Of a stretch of DNA of 10,258 nucleotides, positions 1 through 6,656 are shown piece after piece. A program made the position numbers and the translations under genes. Source of the DNA: an uncultured Selenomonadaceae bacterium (GTDB taxonomy: Bacteria; Bacillota; Negativicutes; Selenomonadales; Selenomonadaceae); NCBI GenBank assembly GCA_905236325.1, contig CAJOPJ010000183.1, positions 1 to 10,258 of the forward strand, in the 5' to 3' direction. The first letter of the stretch is position 1. Every line of letters begins with the position of its first letter. Under the pieces are notes generated by a model that ran no database searches, had not been told where the DNA came from, and worked only from the letters and a program-made list of their open reading frames with translations.

Positions 1-420
1 ACTCCGACACCTGTAAATCAAGTTGCAAATGTCACCGTGCCCGAGCCGAGAATTATTTTAATTAAGCCTTATGACAAAGGTTCGCTTAAGGAAATTGAAA
101 AAGCAATTCAGAAATCAGATTTAGGTTTAACGCCAAACTCCGACGGCACGGCTATTAGACTTGCAATTCCTCAACCAACTCAAGAACGCCGCAAGGAAAT
201 TGTTAAAGTTGTTAATAAAAAAGCTGAAGAATCCAAAGTTGCTATGCGAAATATTCGCCGCGACGCAAATGACGCAATCAAAAAGCTTGAAAAGTCGAAA
301 GAAATTACTGAGGACGACCGCAAAGAAGCCGAAACTAAAGTTCAAAAAATGTTGGATAAATACATCAAGCAGGTTGACGACGCAAGAGCCGCCAAAGAAA
401 AAGAAGTCATGGAAGTTTAA
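1..420 (+). CDS. frr: Ribosome recycling factor, C-terminal part (5' end outside window)
   Basis: RRF works with EF-G to split post-termination ribosomes into subunits so they can re-initiate; it acts in the cytoplasm. The frame is open from base 1 (TPTPVNQVANVTVPEPR) to a TAA at 418-420, giving 139 residues. The family is about 185 residues, so roughly the first 45 are missing. Visible family hallmarks are the VNQVAN/VPEPR segment of the small domain, the IRLAIPQPTQERRKE segment returning to the long helical bundle, and VAMRNIRRDAND in the bundle. The rest is a charged helix, as expected. An internal GTG at 37 is not the start because conserved sequence continues upstream of it. uppS follows with only 4 bp between stop and start, so the two are surely co-transcribed. 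In Firmicutes pyrH normally lies just upstream. The identification is very secure. Confidence 0.97.
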   Translation, partial: TPTPVNQVANVTVPEPRIILIKPYDKGSLKEIEKAIQKSDLGLTPNSDGTAIRLAIPQPTQERRKEIVKVVNKKAEESKVAMRNIRRDANDAIKKLEKSKEITEDDRKEAETKVQKMLDKYIKQVDDARAAKEKEVMEV

Positions 421-424
421 AATA

Positions 425-1156
425 ATGAATAATGAAGAATTAAAAATTGATAGTGAAAAGCTTCCTCGACATGTTGCAATAATTATGGACGGCAACGGAC
501 GCTGGGCATCAGTTCGCGGACTTTTGCGAAGTGCAGGTCATTCGGCTGGTGTTAAGACGCTGAAAAAAATTCTGACTACTGCTGTTAATTTAAAGTTGGA
601 GGCTTTGACTGTCTACGCATTTTCAACTGAAAATTGGAAACGCCCGCACGCCGAAGTTGATTTTTTAATGCATTTGTTTTCTGAGTATATTGAACGCGAA
701 AAAGCCGAAATGCATTCAAACAATGTTCAGCTGAAATTTATCGGCAGGTTGGAAGAATTTTCTGCAGGAATACAAAAGCAAATGTATGATGCAGTCGAAC
801 TGATGAAAAATAACACCGGCGTTAAATTCAACATTGCGGCAAATTATGGCGGTCAAGATGAAATTGTCAGAGCGACGCAAAATCTTGCAAAAAAAATTTC
901 AGCCGGCGAACTTCAGCCTGAAAATATCACTGCAGAAATTTTTGAAACCGAACTCGACACAAAAAGTCAGCCGCCTGTAGATTTGTTAATTCGCACCGGC
1001 GGCGACTACAGAATCAGCAATTTTTTGCTGTGGCAGTCTGCTTATGCCGAACTTTGGTTCACTGATACAACTTTTCCTGAATTTACGCAGGAAGAATTTA
1101 TTAGCGCACTTGTTGATTTTGGTAAACGCGACAGAAAATTTGGCGCAATTAAATAA
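425..1156 (+). CDS. uppS: Undecaprenyl diphosphate synthase (cis-prenyltransferase)
   Basis: The enzyme adds eight isopentenyl units in cis to farnesyl diphosphate to make the C55 lipid carrier for peptidoglycan and other wall polymers. It acts at the cytoplasmic face of the membrane. The protein is 243 residues, normal for the family. Visible motifs are MDGNGRWA at 21-28 with the catalytic Asp22, SAGHSAG around His40, VYAFSTENWKRP at 63-74, and RTGGDYRISNFLLWQ at 190-204, which holds the diphosphate-binding Arg and the Mg-site region. The C-terminal RKFG matches the family's usual RRFG ending. I chose the ATG at 425 because the conserved N-terminus (LPRHVAIIMDGN) begins shortly after it and a GGAAG lies 11 bases upstream inside the end of frr. 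An in-frame upstream extension only reads through frr in another frame. In many Firmicutes cdsA and dxr follow; here a terminator and a convergent gene follow instead. Confidence 0.96.
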   Translation: MNNEELKIDSEKLPRHVAIIMDGNGRWASVRGLLRSAGHSAGVKTLKKILTTAVNLKLEALTVYAFSTENWKRPHAEVDFLMHLFSEYIEREKAEMHSNNVQLKFIGRLEEFSAGIQKQMYDAVELMKNNTGVKFNIAANYGGQDEIVRATQNLAKKISAGELQPENITAEIFETELDTKSQPPVDLLIRTGGDYRISNFLLWQSAYAELWFTDTTFPEFTQEEFISALVDFGKRDRKFGAIK

Positions 1157-1243
1157 ATAATCTTGTTTTGTTTGCAAAATTTCCTGCGCATTCGGAGCGG
1201 TATTTACGCATATTTTTTAAAAAGTTAAAAAAGCTGACATAAT

Positions 1244-1285
1244 AAAAAGCACAATGCAATTTAAATGCGTTGCGCTTTTTTTTTT
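1244..1285. terminator. Bidirectional intrinsic terminator between uppS and ade
   Basis: Two 15-base arms (1244-1258 and 1266-1280) pair around a 7-base AT-rich loop. The outer part is A5/T5, so each strand has U residues after the GC-containing stem: ten Ts to the right (1276-1285) and five to the left on the complement. Two positions deviate from perfect pairing; on each strand one is a G-U wobble and the other an A-C mismatch, so both directions fold about equally well. The position between the convergent uppS and ade ends fits a shared terminator. Bases 1157-1243 hold nothing else I can recognise. Confidence 0.85.
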
Positions 1286-1301
1286 GAAAAATTTTATAAA
1301 A

Positions 1302-3041
1302 TTACTCTGCGTTCAAGTTAATAAAATTAAATTTTGTGTAGTCGAAAAGTCCTCGATCTGTCAATTTTAATTCCGGAATAACAGGCAGCGACATAAAAGT
1401 CAGCGTCATTACAGGCTCAACATTTTTATTTATTTCAAGTTCGGCGTGTGCGATTTTGTGTAGTTTTTCAAGATTTTCTTTAACCCAATCGCCGGATTCA
1501 CTGCTCATAATTCCGGCAATCGGCAGTGGAATTTTAGCTAAAATTTTACCGTTCTTAACAACAACCATTCCGCCTTCCATGTTGATTAGGCTTTGAACTG
1601 CAAAAGCCATTTCAAGATTATTTACGCCGGCGACAATTATATTGTGCGAATCGTGCGCAACAGAAACTGCAACTGCGCCGCTTTTAATTCCATAGCCAGC
1701 TAAAAATCCTAAGCCGACTTTGCCGGTTTCGTGGTGGCGTTCAATGACAGCAACTTTGCAAATGTCTTGCGCAGGATTAAAAATAAAATCGCCGGCTGAA
1801 TCTAAATCAACAGTCGCAGTAATTTTTTTTGTAACAACACCGCCAGGCAAAATTTTTATTGCGTGGACTTTGTTTGATAGCAAGTTCATCTTCAAACTTT
1901 CGGCAGAAAAATTTTTAACACGCACACTGCCACGTACAGTTGAAATATCTTGCTTGACAATTTCAGGCAGATATTTTCCGCCTTCAGCAACAAGTTCGCC
2001 GCCGATAAAAACTTTATCTGCCACAAAATTTTTCAAATCCTCAAGCAAAACAATATCAGCGCGCAAACCTGCTTTAATTGCGCCTCTGTCAAAAAGTCTG
2101 AACGCCTCCGCTGTGTTCAAAGTTGCCATTTGAATTGCGGTTACAGGATTTAATTTTTCTGCCACGCAAATTTTCAGGTGATTGTTTAGGTGTCCATACT
2201 TCAAAATAGTTTTCGGCTGTCTGTCGTCACTGCAAAGTAAAAGTCGGCGTGAATTTTTTTCACTGACGCCTTTAATTAAATCGCGCAGGTTGTGGCAAGC
2301 AGAGCCTTCGCGAATCAAAATATACATTCCGGCAGAAATTTTTTCCTGCATTTCGGCAACAGTCATACATTCGTGGTCGCCCAAAATTCCTGCGCTGACA
2401 TAGGCATTCAATTCTTTGCCGGCAAGATTTGGACCGTGACCATCAATCAGCTTATTAAATTTTTTTGCCAGCAAAATTTTATCCAAAACTTTGTCATCGC
2501 AGTTAATTACGCCCGGCGCGTTCATAAGTTCACCAAGACCAAAAACATTTTCTTCCGACAAAATTTTTTCCATGTCAGCAGCTTCCAAAACTGCGCCGGA
2601 ATCTTCAAAATCTGTCGCAGGTACGCAACTTGGTACTGAATAAATAATTTGCAGTTTGGTATTTTTTGCCGCAGCGAACATATATTTCATACCTTCCAAG
2701 CCACAAACATTTGCAATTTCGTGCGGATCTGCAATTATCGAAGTCGTTCCGCAAGGCACAATAATTTTGCCAAGTTCCTCCGGCGAAATGTAACTTGATT
2801 CAATATGTATGTGCGCGTCGATAAATCCGGGCGCAGCAAATTTGCCTTCAGCGTCGATAATTTTTTCGCCGTCGTAGTCAATTTTCCCAAAGCCGGCAAT
2901 TTTATCGCCAACAATCGCAATTTCGCCGTACTCAATTTCGCCGCTGAAAACATTAACAATTTTGCAATTTTTTATCACAAGATCGGCAGGTTTTCTGCCA
3001 CTTGCCACATCTATTAAATTTTTCAATTCAGCTTTAGTCAT
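1302..3041 (-). CDS. ade: Adenine deaminase
   Basis: This metal-dependent amidohydrolase converts adenine to hypoxanthine plus ammonia in purine salvage. The 579 residues are close to the family's usual length of about 575-600. The protein starts with the small beta domain (LVIKNCKIVNVFSGEIEYGEI) shared by amidohydrolases. The metal-binding PGFIDAHIHIESS is at 71-83 (His77, His79), DPHE at 105-108, DGHGP at 200-204, GDHE at 221-224 and CSDDRQP at 270-276. The C-terminal region from about residue 420 (KVAVIERHHETG, then VAHDSHNIIVAG) is the extension typical of AdeC-type adenine deaminases rather than the shorter adenosine-deaminase-like AdeA/Add proteins. The ATG is supported by a GAGGTG-type ribosome binding site at 3051-3056, about 9 bases upstream. 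The gene stands alone, convergent with uppS and divergent from the MORN-like gene. I see no purine riboswitch in its leader. Confidence 0.95.
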   Translation of the reverse strand: MTKAELKNLIDVASGRKPADLVIKNCKIVNVFSGEIEYGEIAIVGDKIAGFGKIDYDGEKIIDAEGKFAAPGFIDAHIHIESSYISPEELGKIIVPCGTTSIIADPHEIANVCGLEGMKYMFAAAKNTKLQIIYSVPSCVPATDFEDSGAVLEAADMEKILSEENVFGLGELMNAPGVINCDDKVLDKILLAKKFNKLIDGHGPNLAGKELNAYVSAGILGDHECMTVAEMQEKISAGMYILIREGSACHNLRDLIKGVSEKNSRRLLLCSDDRQPKTILKYGHLNNHLKICVAEKLNPVTAIQMATLNTAEAFRLFDRGAIKAGLRADIVLLEDLKNFVADKVFIGGELVAEGGKYLPEIVKQDISTVRGSVRVKNFSAESLKMNLLSNKVHAIKILPGGVVTKKITATVDLDSAGDFIFNPAQDICKVAVIERHHETGKVGLGFLAGYGIKSGAVAVSVAHDSHNIIVAGVNNLEMAFAVQSLINMEGGMVVVKNGKILAKIPLPIAGIMSSESGDWVKENLEKLHKIAHAELEINKNVEPVMTLTFMSLPVIPELKLTDRGLFDYTKFNFINLNAE

Positions 3042-3064
3042 TTTATAAACACCTCACGCGCCGA

Positions 3065-3073
3065 ATTTTAGCA
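3065..3073 (-). promoter_or_regulatory. Possible extended -10 promoter of ade
   Basis: On the minus strand the sequence TGCTAAAAT (3073 to 3065) has the TGn extension and a near-consensus -10. Transcription would begin about base 3058, leaving a very short leader that still contains the ribosome binding site at 3051-3056. There is no convincing -35; only a T-run lies at the right distance. This is a weak call made because no TTGACA/TATAAT pair with normal spacing is visible further upstream. Confidence 0.3.
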
Positions 3074-3084
3074 CAAAAATTTGC

Positions 3085-3115
3085 AAAAAAAAATAACCGC
3101 GCTTGAAATGCGGCT
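3085..3115 (-). terminator. Hairpin plus U-run upstream of ade (terminator-like or attenuator-like)
   Basis: Read on the minus strand, AGCCGC (3115-3110) can pair with GCGGTT (3100-3095). This makes a 6-bp stem with one G-U pair and a 9-base loop, followed by one A and nine Ts (3093-3085). That is the form of a short intrinsic terminator. It sits about 45 bases before the ade start codon, where a terminator is only useful if ade transcription begins further upstream (attenuation) or if stray antisense transcripts must be stopped. The stem is short and this may be chance in AT-rich DNA. Confidence 0.3.
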
Positions 3116-3220
3116 ACAAAATTTTAATTTGAACAATATAAAAATATTTGCCGATTCAACTTGACAATTTCAAAATTGATAATCTGACATTTTTTTTAAT
3201 ATGAATCTGCCTTGCTTTGC

Positions 3221-3249
3221 TTGAATTTAATTTGCAAAGTTTATATAAT
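3221..3249 (+). promoter_or_regulatory. Sigma-A-type promoter of the MORN-like gene
   Basis: TTGAAT at 3221-3226 and TATAAT at 3244-3249 are separated by exactly 17 bases, which gives a perfect -10 and a 5/6-type -35 start. The transcript would start near 3256 and carry a GAGGTG ribosome binding site at 3267-3272. The remaining intergenic DNA (3116-3220) is AT-rich. It includes a small palindrome, CAATTT-CA-AAATTG, at about 3165-3178, for which I have no assigned role. Confidence 0.75.
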
Positions 3250-3277
3250 CAAAAAAAAATTTTTTCGAGGTGTAACA

Positions 3278-4090
3278 ATGGACAATCGAACAAAAATTTT
3301 AATTGCAATTATAGTAACTTTGACAATCGCACTTGGATTTATGGTCGGATTGTATTTTTTTGGTGGCAATTCAGAAATTCAACCGACAAATCAAGTTGAA
3401 GAAACTAAACCTGTCGAAACTTCGCCAACGCAACCAATTCAACAGCAAACGCCGTCGCAAGTTTTGCCGCAACAGACAATTCAAGAACGCGCAACTGTTG
3501 AACCTATCGGGCCGAATTGGATTCAAGACAATTCAACCGGAATTTATCTTTGGAATCCTCAGCCAACCGACGGCGAAAGTATTTCTTGGAGCGGCAGTTA
3601 CATTCAGGACGGTCCTTACAAATTTGCTGATGGCTTTGGCAAAGTAATTTGGCAAAAAAATGGTCGCACTGTGCAAATTGATGAAGGCAATTTTTCTCAC
3701 GGCAGACACAATGGAAAATTCAAACACCAATTTTTGCCGAGTGGAAATATTGAATACAGCAACTGGGATAATGGCGTTGAAATTCCAATTCAACAATCAC
3801 GCCGCGCTAAAAATTATCAATCTGAAGTTTATGTTGGAACTTATCGCAGTGGGCTTGATGCTTACATTTTGACTGACAGTTTTAGCTTTCGCGGCGGCAG
3901 TGATTCTTTCCATTGCACAATTAAAGCTACAGGCTATGAAACTGTTTTCCTGGAGTACGACTTCATGCGTAGTGACAAAGGCGATGTAGTTTATTCCAAT
4001 TCACAAGGCTACAGCGGCAAACTTGGTCACAATACTGAAGTTGAAAATTCTATCTGGAAATTCGCGCAGGAATATTATTACAATCGCTGA
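3278..4090 (+). CDS. Membrane-anchored protein with MORN-like repeats, function unknown
   Basis: I do not recognise a named family for this 270-residue protein. Residues 1-6 are charged and 7-28 form one strongly hydrophobic helix ending in FFGG, so it is anchored by its N-terminus with the rest outside the membrane. Residues about 32-75 are a Pro/Gln/Thr-rich linker. Residues about 100-170 resemble degenerate MORN repeats: GSYIQDGPYKFADGFGKVIW, then DEGNFSHGRHNGKFKH, then GNIEYSNWDNG, each with the Y/F-x-DG or G-x-F/W pattern. The C-terminal part (about 183-270: VYVGTYRSGLDAYILTDSF onwards) looks like a separate compact domain beginning at a VYVGTY motif. The ATG was chosen because GAGGTG lies 5 bases upstream; an in-frame TTG further up overlaps the promoter. 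There is no lipobox cysteine. It appears monocistronic, since the next gene has its own promoter. Confidence 0.85.
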   Translation: MDNRTKILIAIIVTLTIALGFMVGLYFFGGNSEIQPTNQVEETKPVETSPTQPIQQQTPSQVLPQQTIQERATVEPIGPNWIQDNSTGIYLWNPQPTDGESISWSGSYIQDGPYKFADGFGKVIWQKNGRTVQIDEGNFSHGRHNGKFKHQFLPSGNIEYSNWDNGVEIPIQQSRRAKNYQSEVYVGTYRSGLDAYILTDSFSFRGGSDSFHCTIKATGYETVFLEYDFMRSDKGDVVYSNSQGYSGKLGHNTEVENSIWKFAQEYYYNR

Positions 4091-4098
4091 TTTGAAGG

Positions 4099-4126
4099 CT
4101 GACAACAGTTGAAAAAAATTTATAAT
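4099..4126 (+). promoter_or_regulatory. Sigma-A-type promoter of the HD-GYP/yqhQ operon
   Basis: CTGACA at 4099-4104 (one mismatch to TTGACA) and a perfect TATAAT at 4121-4126 are 16 bases apart. The start site would be near 4133, which lies inside the inverted repeat described separately. The leader is about 40 bases long and holds the GGAGAGGG ribosome binding site at 4153-4160. Confidence 0.65.
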
Positions 4127-4147
4127 AATTCCTAAAATTATTATAAA
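4119..4147. repeat. Perfect 12-bp AT-only inverted repeat over the -10 element
   Basis: The arms TTTATAATAATT (4119-4130) and AATTATTATAAA (4136-4147) are exact reverse complements around a 5-base spacer CCTAA. The left arm contains the TATAAT -10 element and the right arm lies just before the ribosome binding site. It is not followed by a T-run on the plus strand, so it is a poor terminator for the MORN-like gene upstream. It could be a repressor operator, or an mRNA hairpin near the 5' end. The TTATAAT/ATTATAA ends recall Fur/PerR-family boxes, but the spacing differs and this is only a resemblance. Confidence 0.6.
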
Positions 4148-4171
4148 AATTTGGAGAGGGATAATAAAAAT

Positions 4172-5668
4172 ATGCTAAATAAAAAAATTTCAATCCGCAT
4201 AAAAGCTTTGCTGTCAATTACAACCGCGCTATTGATTTTTGGAATTGCTGCTGCCACTTTCAGCTACAATATTTATCTGAACGCTTCAGTTGAACAGCAT
4301 AAAAATATGGCAACAGGTATTGCGCAATTTATTTCCGAGCGAATCGACGTTGACAAAATTGATAATTTTTTGGCGCAGGACGCGTACATTGATGAATACA
4401 ACGACACAAAAAAAATGATGACTCTGATTCGGGAAACAGCACACGATGTTGAATATATTTATGTTTATAAAATTTTGCCGGACGGTTGCCATGTTGTCTT
4501 TGACTTGGACAGCGAAGATTTGACAGGCAATGCGCCCGGCACTATTCAGGAATTTGATGAGTCTTTTGAAAAATATTTGCCAACGCTTTTGGCCGGTGAA
4601 GAAATTGAACCAATTATAACCGACGATACTTATGGCTGGTTGCTTACTGCTTATCAGCCTGTGAAAAATTCCGCCGGCGAAACTATTTGCTATGTCGGCG
4701 TTGATGTTTCAATGGACGATGTACGCACTCAATCACACAACTATTTGCTTAAGTTATTGGGAATTTTTTTCGGCATTTTGATTGTGATTTTGTTTGTTGA
4801 TTTTCAATTTGTCAACGCAGGAGTCATTAAGCCTATAAACAAAATGGCGCAATCGGCTGAAGATTTTGCATTCAGCAATGCAAAATTGATTGAGCAGAAT
4901 TTGGAACAGATTAAAAATTTAAAAATCCACACCGGCGACGAAATTGAAAATTTATATCGCGCTTTTGTAAAAATGACTGAGGACTCCGTGCGCTACATTG
5001 ATGATGTCAAAACTAAAAACAAAACTATTTCAAATATGCAGGACGCACTGATTATAACTTTGGCTGATTTAGTTGAAAGTCGCGATGAAAACACAGGTCA
5101 ACATATCAAAAAAACTGCCGCCTATGTAAAAATTATTTTGGACGAAATGAAGGCTAAAGGCGTTTATTCCGACCAACTGACTGAACAATTTGCAAGCAAT
5201 GTTTATAAATCTGCGCCATTGCACGACATTGGAAAAATCTCCGTGCCTGATTCAATATTGAACAAGCCAGGCAAGTTGACTAATGAAGAATTTGACATTA
5301 TGAAAACTCACACGACCGCCGGCGGAAAAATTTTAAATTCCATTATCGAAATGGTGCCTGGAGCAACTTACCTTTATGAAGCTAAAAATCTTGCAACTTA
5401 TCATCATGAACGCTGGGACGGTCGTGGTTATCCTACCGGCTTGAAAGAAACCGAAATTCCACTTTCCGCAAGAATTATGGCTGTTGCAGATGTTTTTGAC
5501 GCGCTTGTTTCAAAACGCAGTTACAAAGAAGGTTTTCCGCCGGAAAAAGCCATGAACATTATCATTGAAGAAAGCGGCACGCATTTTGATCCTAAACTTG
5601 TGGAAATTTTTGTTGGTGCGCAGGATAAAGTTTTCAAAGTTGCAAAAGACTTTGGCGATAAGGAGTGA
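4172..5668 (+). CDS. Membrane sensor with HAMP-like linker and HD-GYP cyclic-di-GMP phosphodiesterase
   Basis: This 498-residue protein very likely hydrolyses cyclic di-GMP in response to an external signal. A first membrane helix spans about 12-32. An extracytoplasmic region spans about 33-190; it includes YIYVYKILPDG and ends in YGWLLTAYQPVKNSAGETICYVGVDVS (155-180), a pattern typical of Cache/PAS-like sensor domains. A second helix spans about 192-214, followed by a HAMP-like segment (KPINKMAQSAEDF, 220-232) and a helical linker. The HD-GYP domain occupies about 290-498: ESRDENTGQH (302-311), HDIGK (351-355), KTH ending at His380, HHERWDGRGYP (411-421) and VADVFDAL (438-445). The HD residues, the other metal-ligand histidines and the GYP loop are all intact, so it should be active. 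The ATG at 4172 follows GGAGAGGG by 11 bases; an in-frame TTG at 4151 overlaps that site. It is the first gene of an operon with yqhQ. Confidence 0.93.
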   Translation: MLNKKISIRIKALLSITTALLIFGIAAATFSYNIYLNASVEQHKNMATGIAQFISERIDVDKIDNFLAQDAYIDEYNDTKKMMTLIRETAHDVEYIYVYKILPDGCHVVFDLDSEDLTGNAPGTIQEFDESFEKYLPTLLAGEEIEPIITDDTYGWLLTAYQPVKNSAGETICYVGVDVSMDDVRTQSHNYLLKLLGIFFGILIVILFVDFQFVNAGVIKPINKMAQSAEDFAFSNAKLIEQNLEQIKNLKIHTGDEIENLYRAFVKMTEDSVRYIDDVKTKNKTISNMQDALIITLADLVESRDENTGQHIKKTAAYVKIILDEMKAKGVYSDQLTEQFASNVYKSAPLHDIGKISVPDSILNKPGKLTNEEFDIMKTHTTAGGKILNSIIEMVPGATYLYEAKNLATYHHERWDGRGYPTGLKETEIPLSARIMAVADVFDALVSKRSYKEGFPPEKAMNIIIEESGTHFDPKLVEIFVGAQDKVFKVAKDFGDKE

Positions 5669-5672
5669 TTCA

Positions 5673-6524
5673 ATGGAAAAACCGATAATTGGCGGACAGG
5701 CAGTAATTGAAGGCGTGATGATGCGCGGCTTTGGCAAAGTTGCAACTGCAGTTCGAAATGCTGACGGCAATATAGATTTGCAAGTTAATCCTGTAAAATC
5801 AATTGCCGACAAATACAAAATTTTAAAATTGCCATTCCTGCGCGGCTCTGTAACTTTGTTTGAAAGTTTGGTACTTGGTATGAAGTCGCTGTCATTTTCA
5901 GCGCAGGCGGCAGGTGAGGAAGATGAACAATTAACCGACACCGAAATGTACGCAACAATATTTTTTGCGCTGATTTTGGCTTGCGGATTATTTTTAGCAA
6001 TACCGACTTTTGCGGCAAAATTTTTACATACTTGGACTGACGACGCATTTTATTTAAACTTGGCAGAAGGATTTTTGCGGCTGATAATTTTTTTTGCATA
6101 TATCTTCGCAATTTCGCAAATGAAAGATATTCAGCGCGTATTTCAATATCACGGCGCAGAACACAAAACAATTTTCTGCTATGAAGCCGACTTGCCGTTG
6201 ACTGTTGAAAATGTAAAAAAATTTCCGCGCCTACATCCCAGATGCGGCACGGCTTTTTTGCTGATTGTTATGATTGTAAGCATTTTTGTTTTTGCATTTT
6301 TAGGTTGGCCAAACCTGTGGCTTAGGATTTTGTCGCGCATAATTTTATTGCCGGTTGTCGCAGGAATTGCGTATGAAATTATCAGATTTGCCGGGCGCAG
6401 TAAAAATTCAATCGTGCACTTGGCGATAATGCCGGGACTTTGGTTACAATATTTGACGACGCGCGAACCGGACGATTCGATGATTGAAGTTGCAATTGCA
6501 TCAGTAAATGCAATAAAAAATTAA
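5673..6524 (+). CDS. yqhQ: DUF1385 integral membrane protein, YqhQ-like
   Basis: The family is widespread in Firmicutes, but I know of no established biochemical role for it. The 283 residues show the family's features in order: the N-terminal GGQAVIEGVMMRG at 7-19, an amphipathic region LPFLRGSVTLFESL at 53-66, and a membrane helix at about 94-116. A second membrane helix at 133-149 is followed by the signature FQYHGAEHKTIFCYE at 157-171. HPRCGTAFLLIVM is at 188-200 within a third helix, and a fourth helix spans about 217-237. The conserved HGAEHK and HPRCGT blocks are polar and rich in His, Glu and Cys, which suggests a metal or catalytic site, but this is inference. AAGGAG lies 7 bases before the ATG, overlapping the end of the HD-GYP gene, and only 4 bases separate the two genes, so translation is probably coupled. 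A strong terminator follows. Confidence 0.93.
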   Translation: MEKPIIGGQAVIEGVMMRGFGKVATAVRNADGNIDLQVNPVKSIADKYKILKLPFLRGSVTLFESLVLGMKSLSFSAQAAGEEDEQLTDTEMYATIFFALILACGLFLAIPTFAAKFLHTWTDDAFYLNLAEGFLRLIIFFAYIFAISQMKDIQRVFQYHGAEHKTIFCYEADLPLTVENVKKFPRLHPRCGTAFLLIVMIVSIFVFAFLGWPNLWLRILSRIILLPVVAGIAYEIIRFAGRSKNSIVHLAIMPGLWLQYLTTREPDDSMIEVAIASVNAIKN

Positions 6525-6533
6525 ACTAAAAAA

Positions 6534-6571
6534 GCGAAACACTTTGGAAGTGTTCCGCCAATTTTTTTTTT
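6534..6571. terminator. Bidirectional intrinsic terminator shared by yqhQ and flagellin/tRNA-Gly
   Basis: GCGAAACACT (6534-6543) pairs with AGTGTTCCGC (6549-6558) around a 5-base loop. The stem has ten positions with one imperfect pair: A-C in the plus transcript and a G-U wobble in the minus transcript. On the plus strand CAA and then ten Ts follow (6562-6571), ending yqhQ. On the minus strand six Ts and a further T-rich stretch follow the stem, ending the flagellin-tRNA transcript. The T-run ends at the CCA end of the tRNA gene. This is the only terminator downstream of both flagellin and the tRNA. Confidence 0.92.
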
Positions 6572-6644
6572 GGAGCGGATAATGGGAATCGAACCCACCT
6601 CTAAAGCTTGGGAAGCTCTCATTCTACCGATGAACTATATCCGC
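6571..6644 (-). tRNA. tRNA-Gly, anticodon CCC
   Basis: The 74-base gene folds cleanly. A 7-bp acceptor stem (GCGGATA with TATCCGC) is perfect. The D arm is GTTC/GAAT with loop ATCGGTA, and the anticodon stem is AGAGC/GCTTT with one G-U pair and loop TTCCCAA. The variable loop is 4 bases, and the T arm is GTGGG/CCCAT with loop TTCGATT. The discriminator base is T and CCA is encoded. The anticodon at 6612-6610 is CCC, which reads the glycine codon GGG. The 5' end lies 12 bases after the flagellin stop codon, with no terminator between, so the tRNA is probably released from the flagellin 3' end by RNase P or has a promoter inside the flagellin gene. I see no obvious promoter in the 12-base gap. 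Confidence 0.96.
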
Positions 6645-6656
6645 AATCTGAAAAAA

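Noticed and set aside
161..424. N-terminal extension of uppS in frame through frr
   Set aside because: The upstream residues are Lys-rich out-of-frame reading of frr, and the family's length and N-terminal motif fit the ATG at 425.
127..495. Minus-strand open frame opposite frr and the start of uppS
   Set aside because: It lies antisense to two certain genes, has low-complexity Phe/Asn-rich content and has no ribosome binding site.
3042..3277. Purine (adenine) riboswitch upstream of ade
   Set aside because: I looked because of the gene's function. The conserved loop and junction elements of the purine aptamer are not visible on the minus strand.
4091..4147. Intrinsic terminator for the MORN-like gene
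   Set aside because: The only strong hairpin is AT-only and lacks a following T-run on the plus strand, so I treat it as an inverted repeat at the next promoter instead.
5565..5672. N-terminal extension of yqhQ into the HD-GYP gene
   Set aside because: The conserved family N-terminus (GGQAVIEGVMMRG) starts just after the ATG at 5673, which has AAGGAG at a good distance.
5510..5941. Minus-strand open frame across the HD-GYP/yqhQ junction
   Set aside because: It is antisense to two well-supported genes, with no recognisable domain or ribosome binding site.
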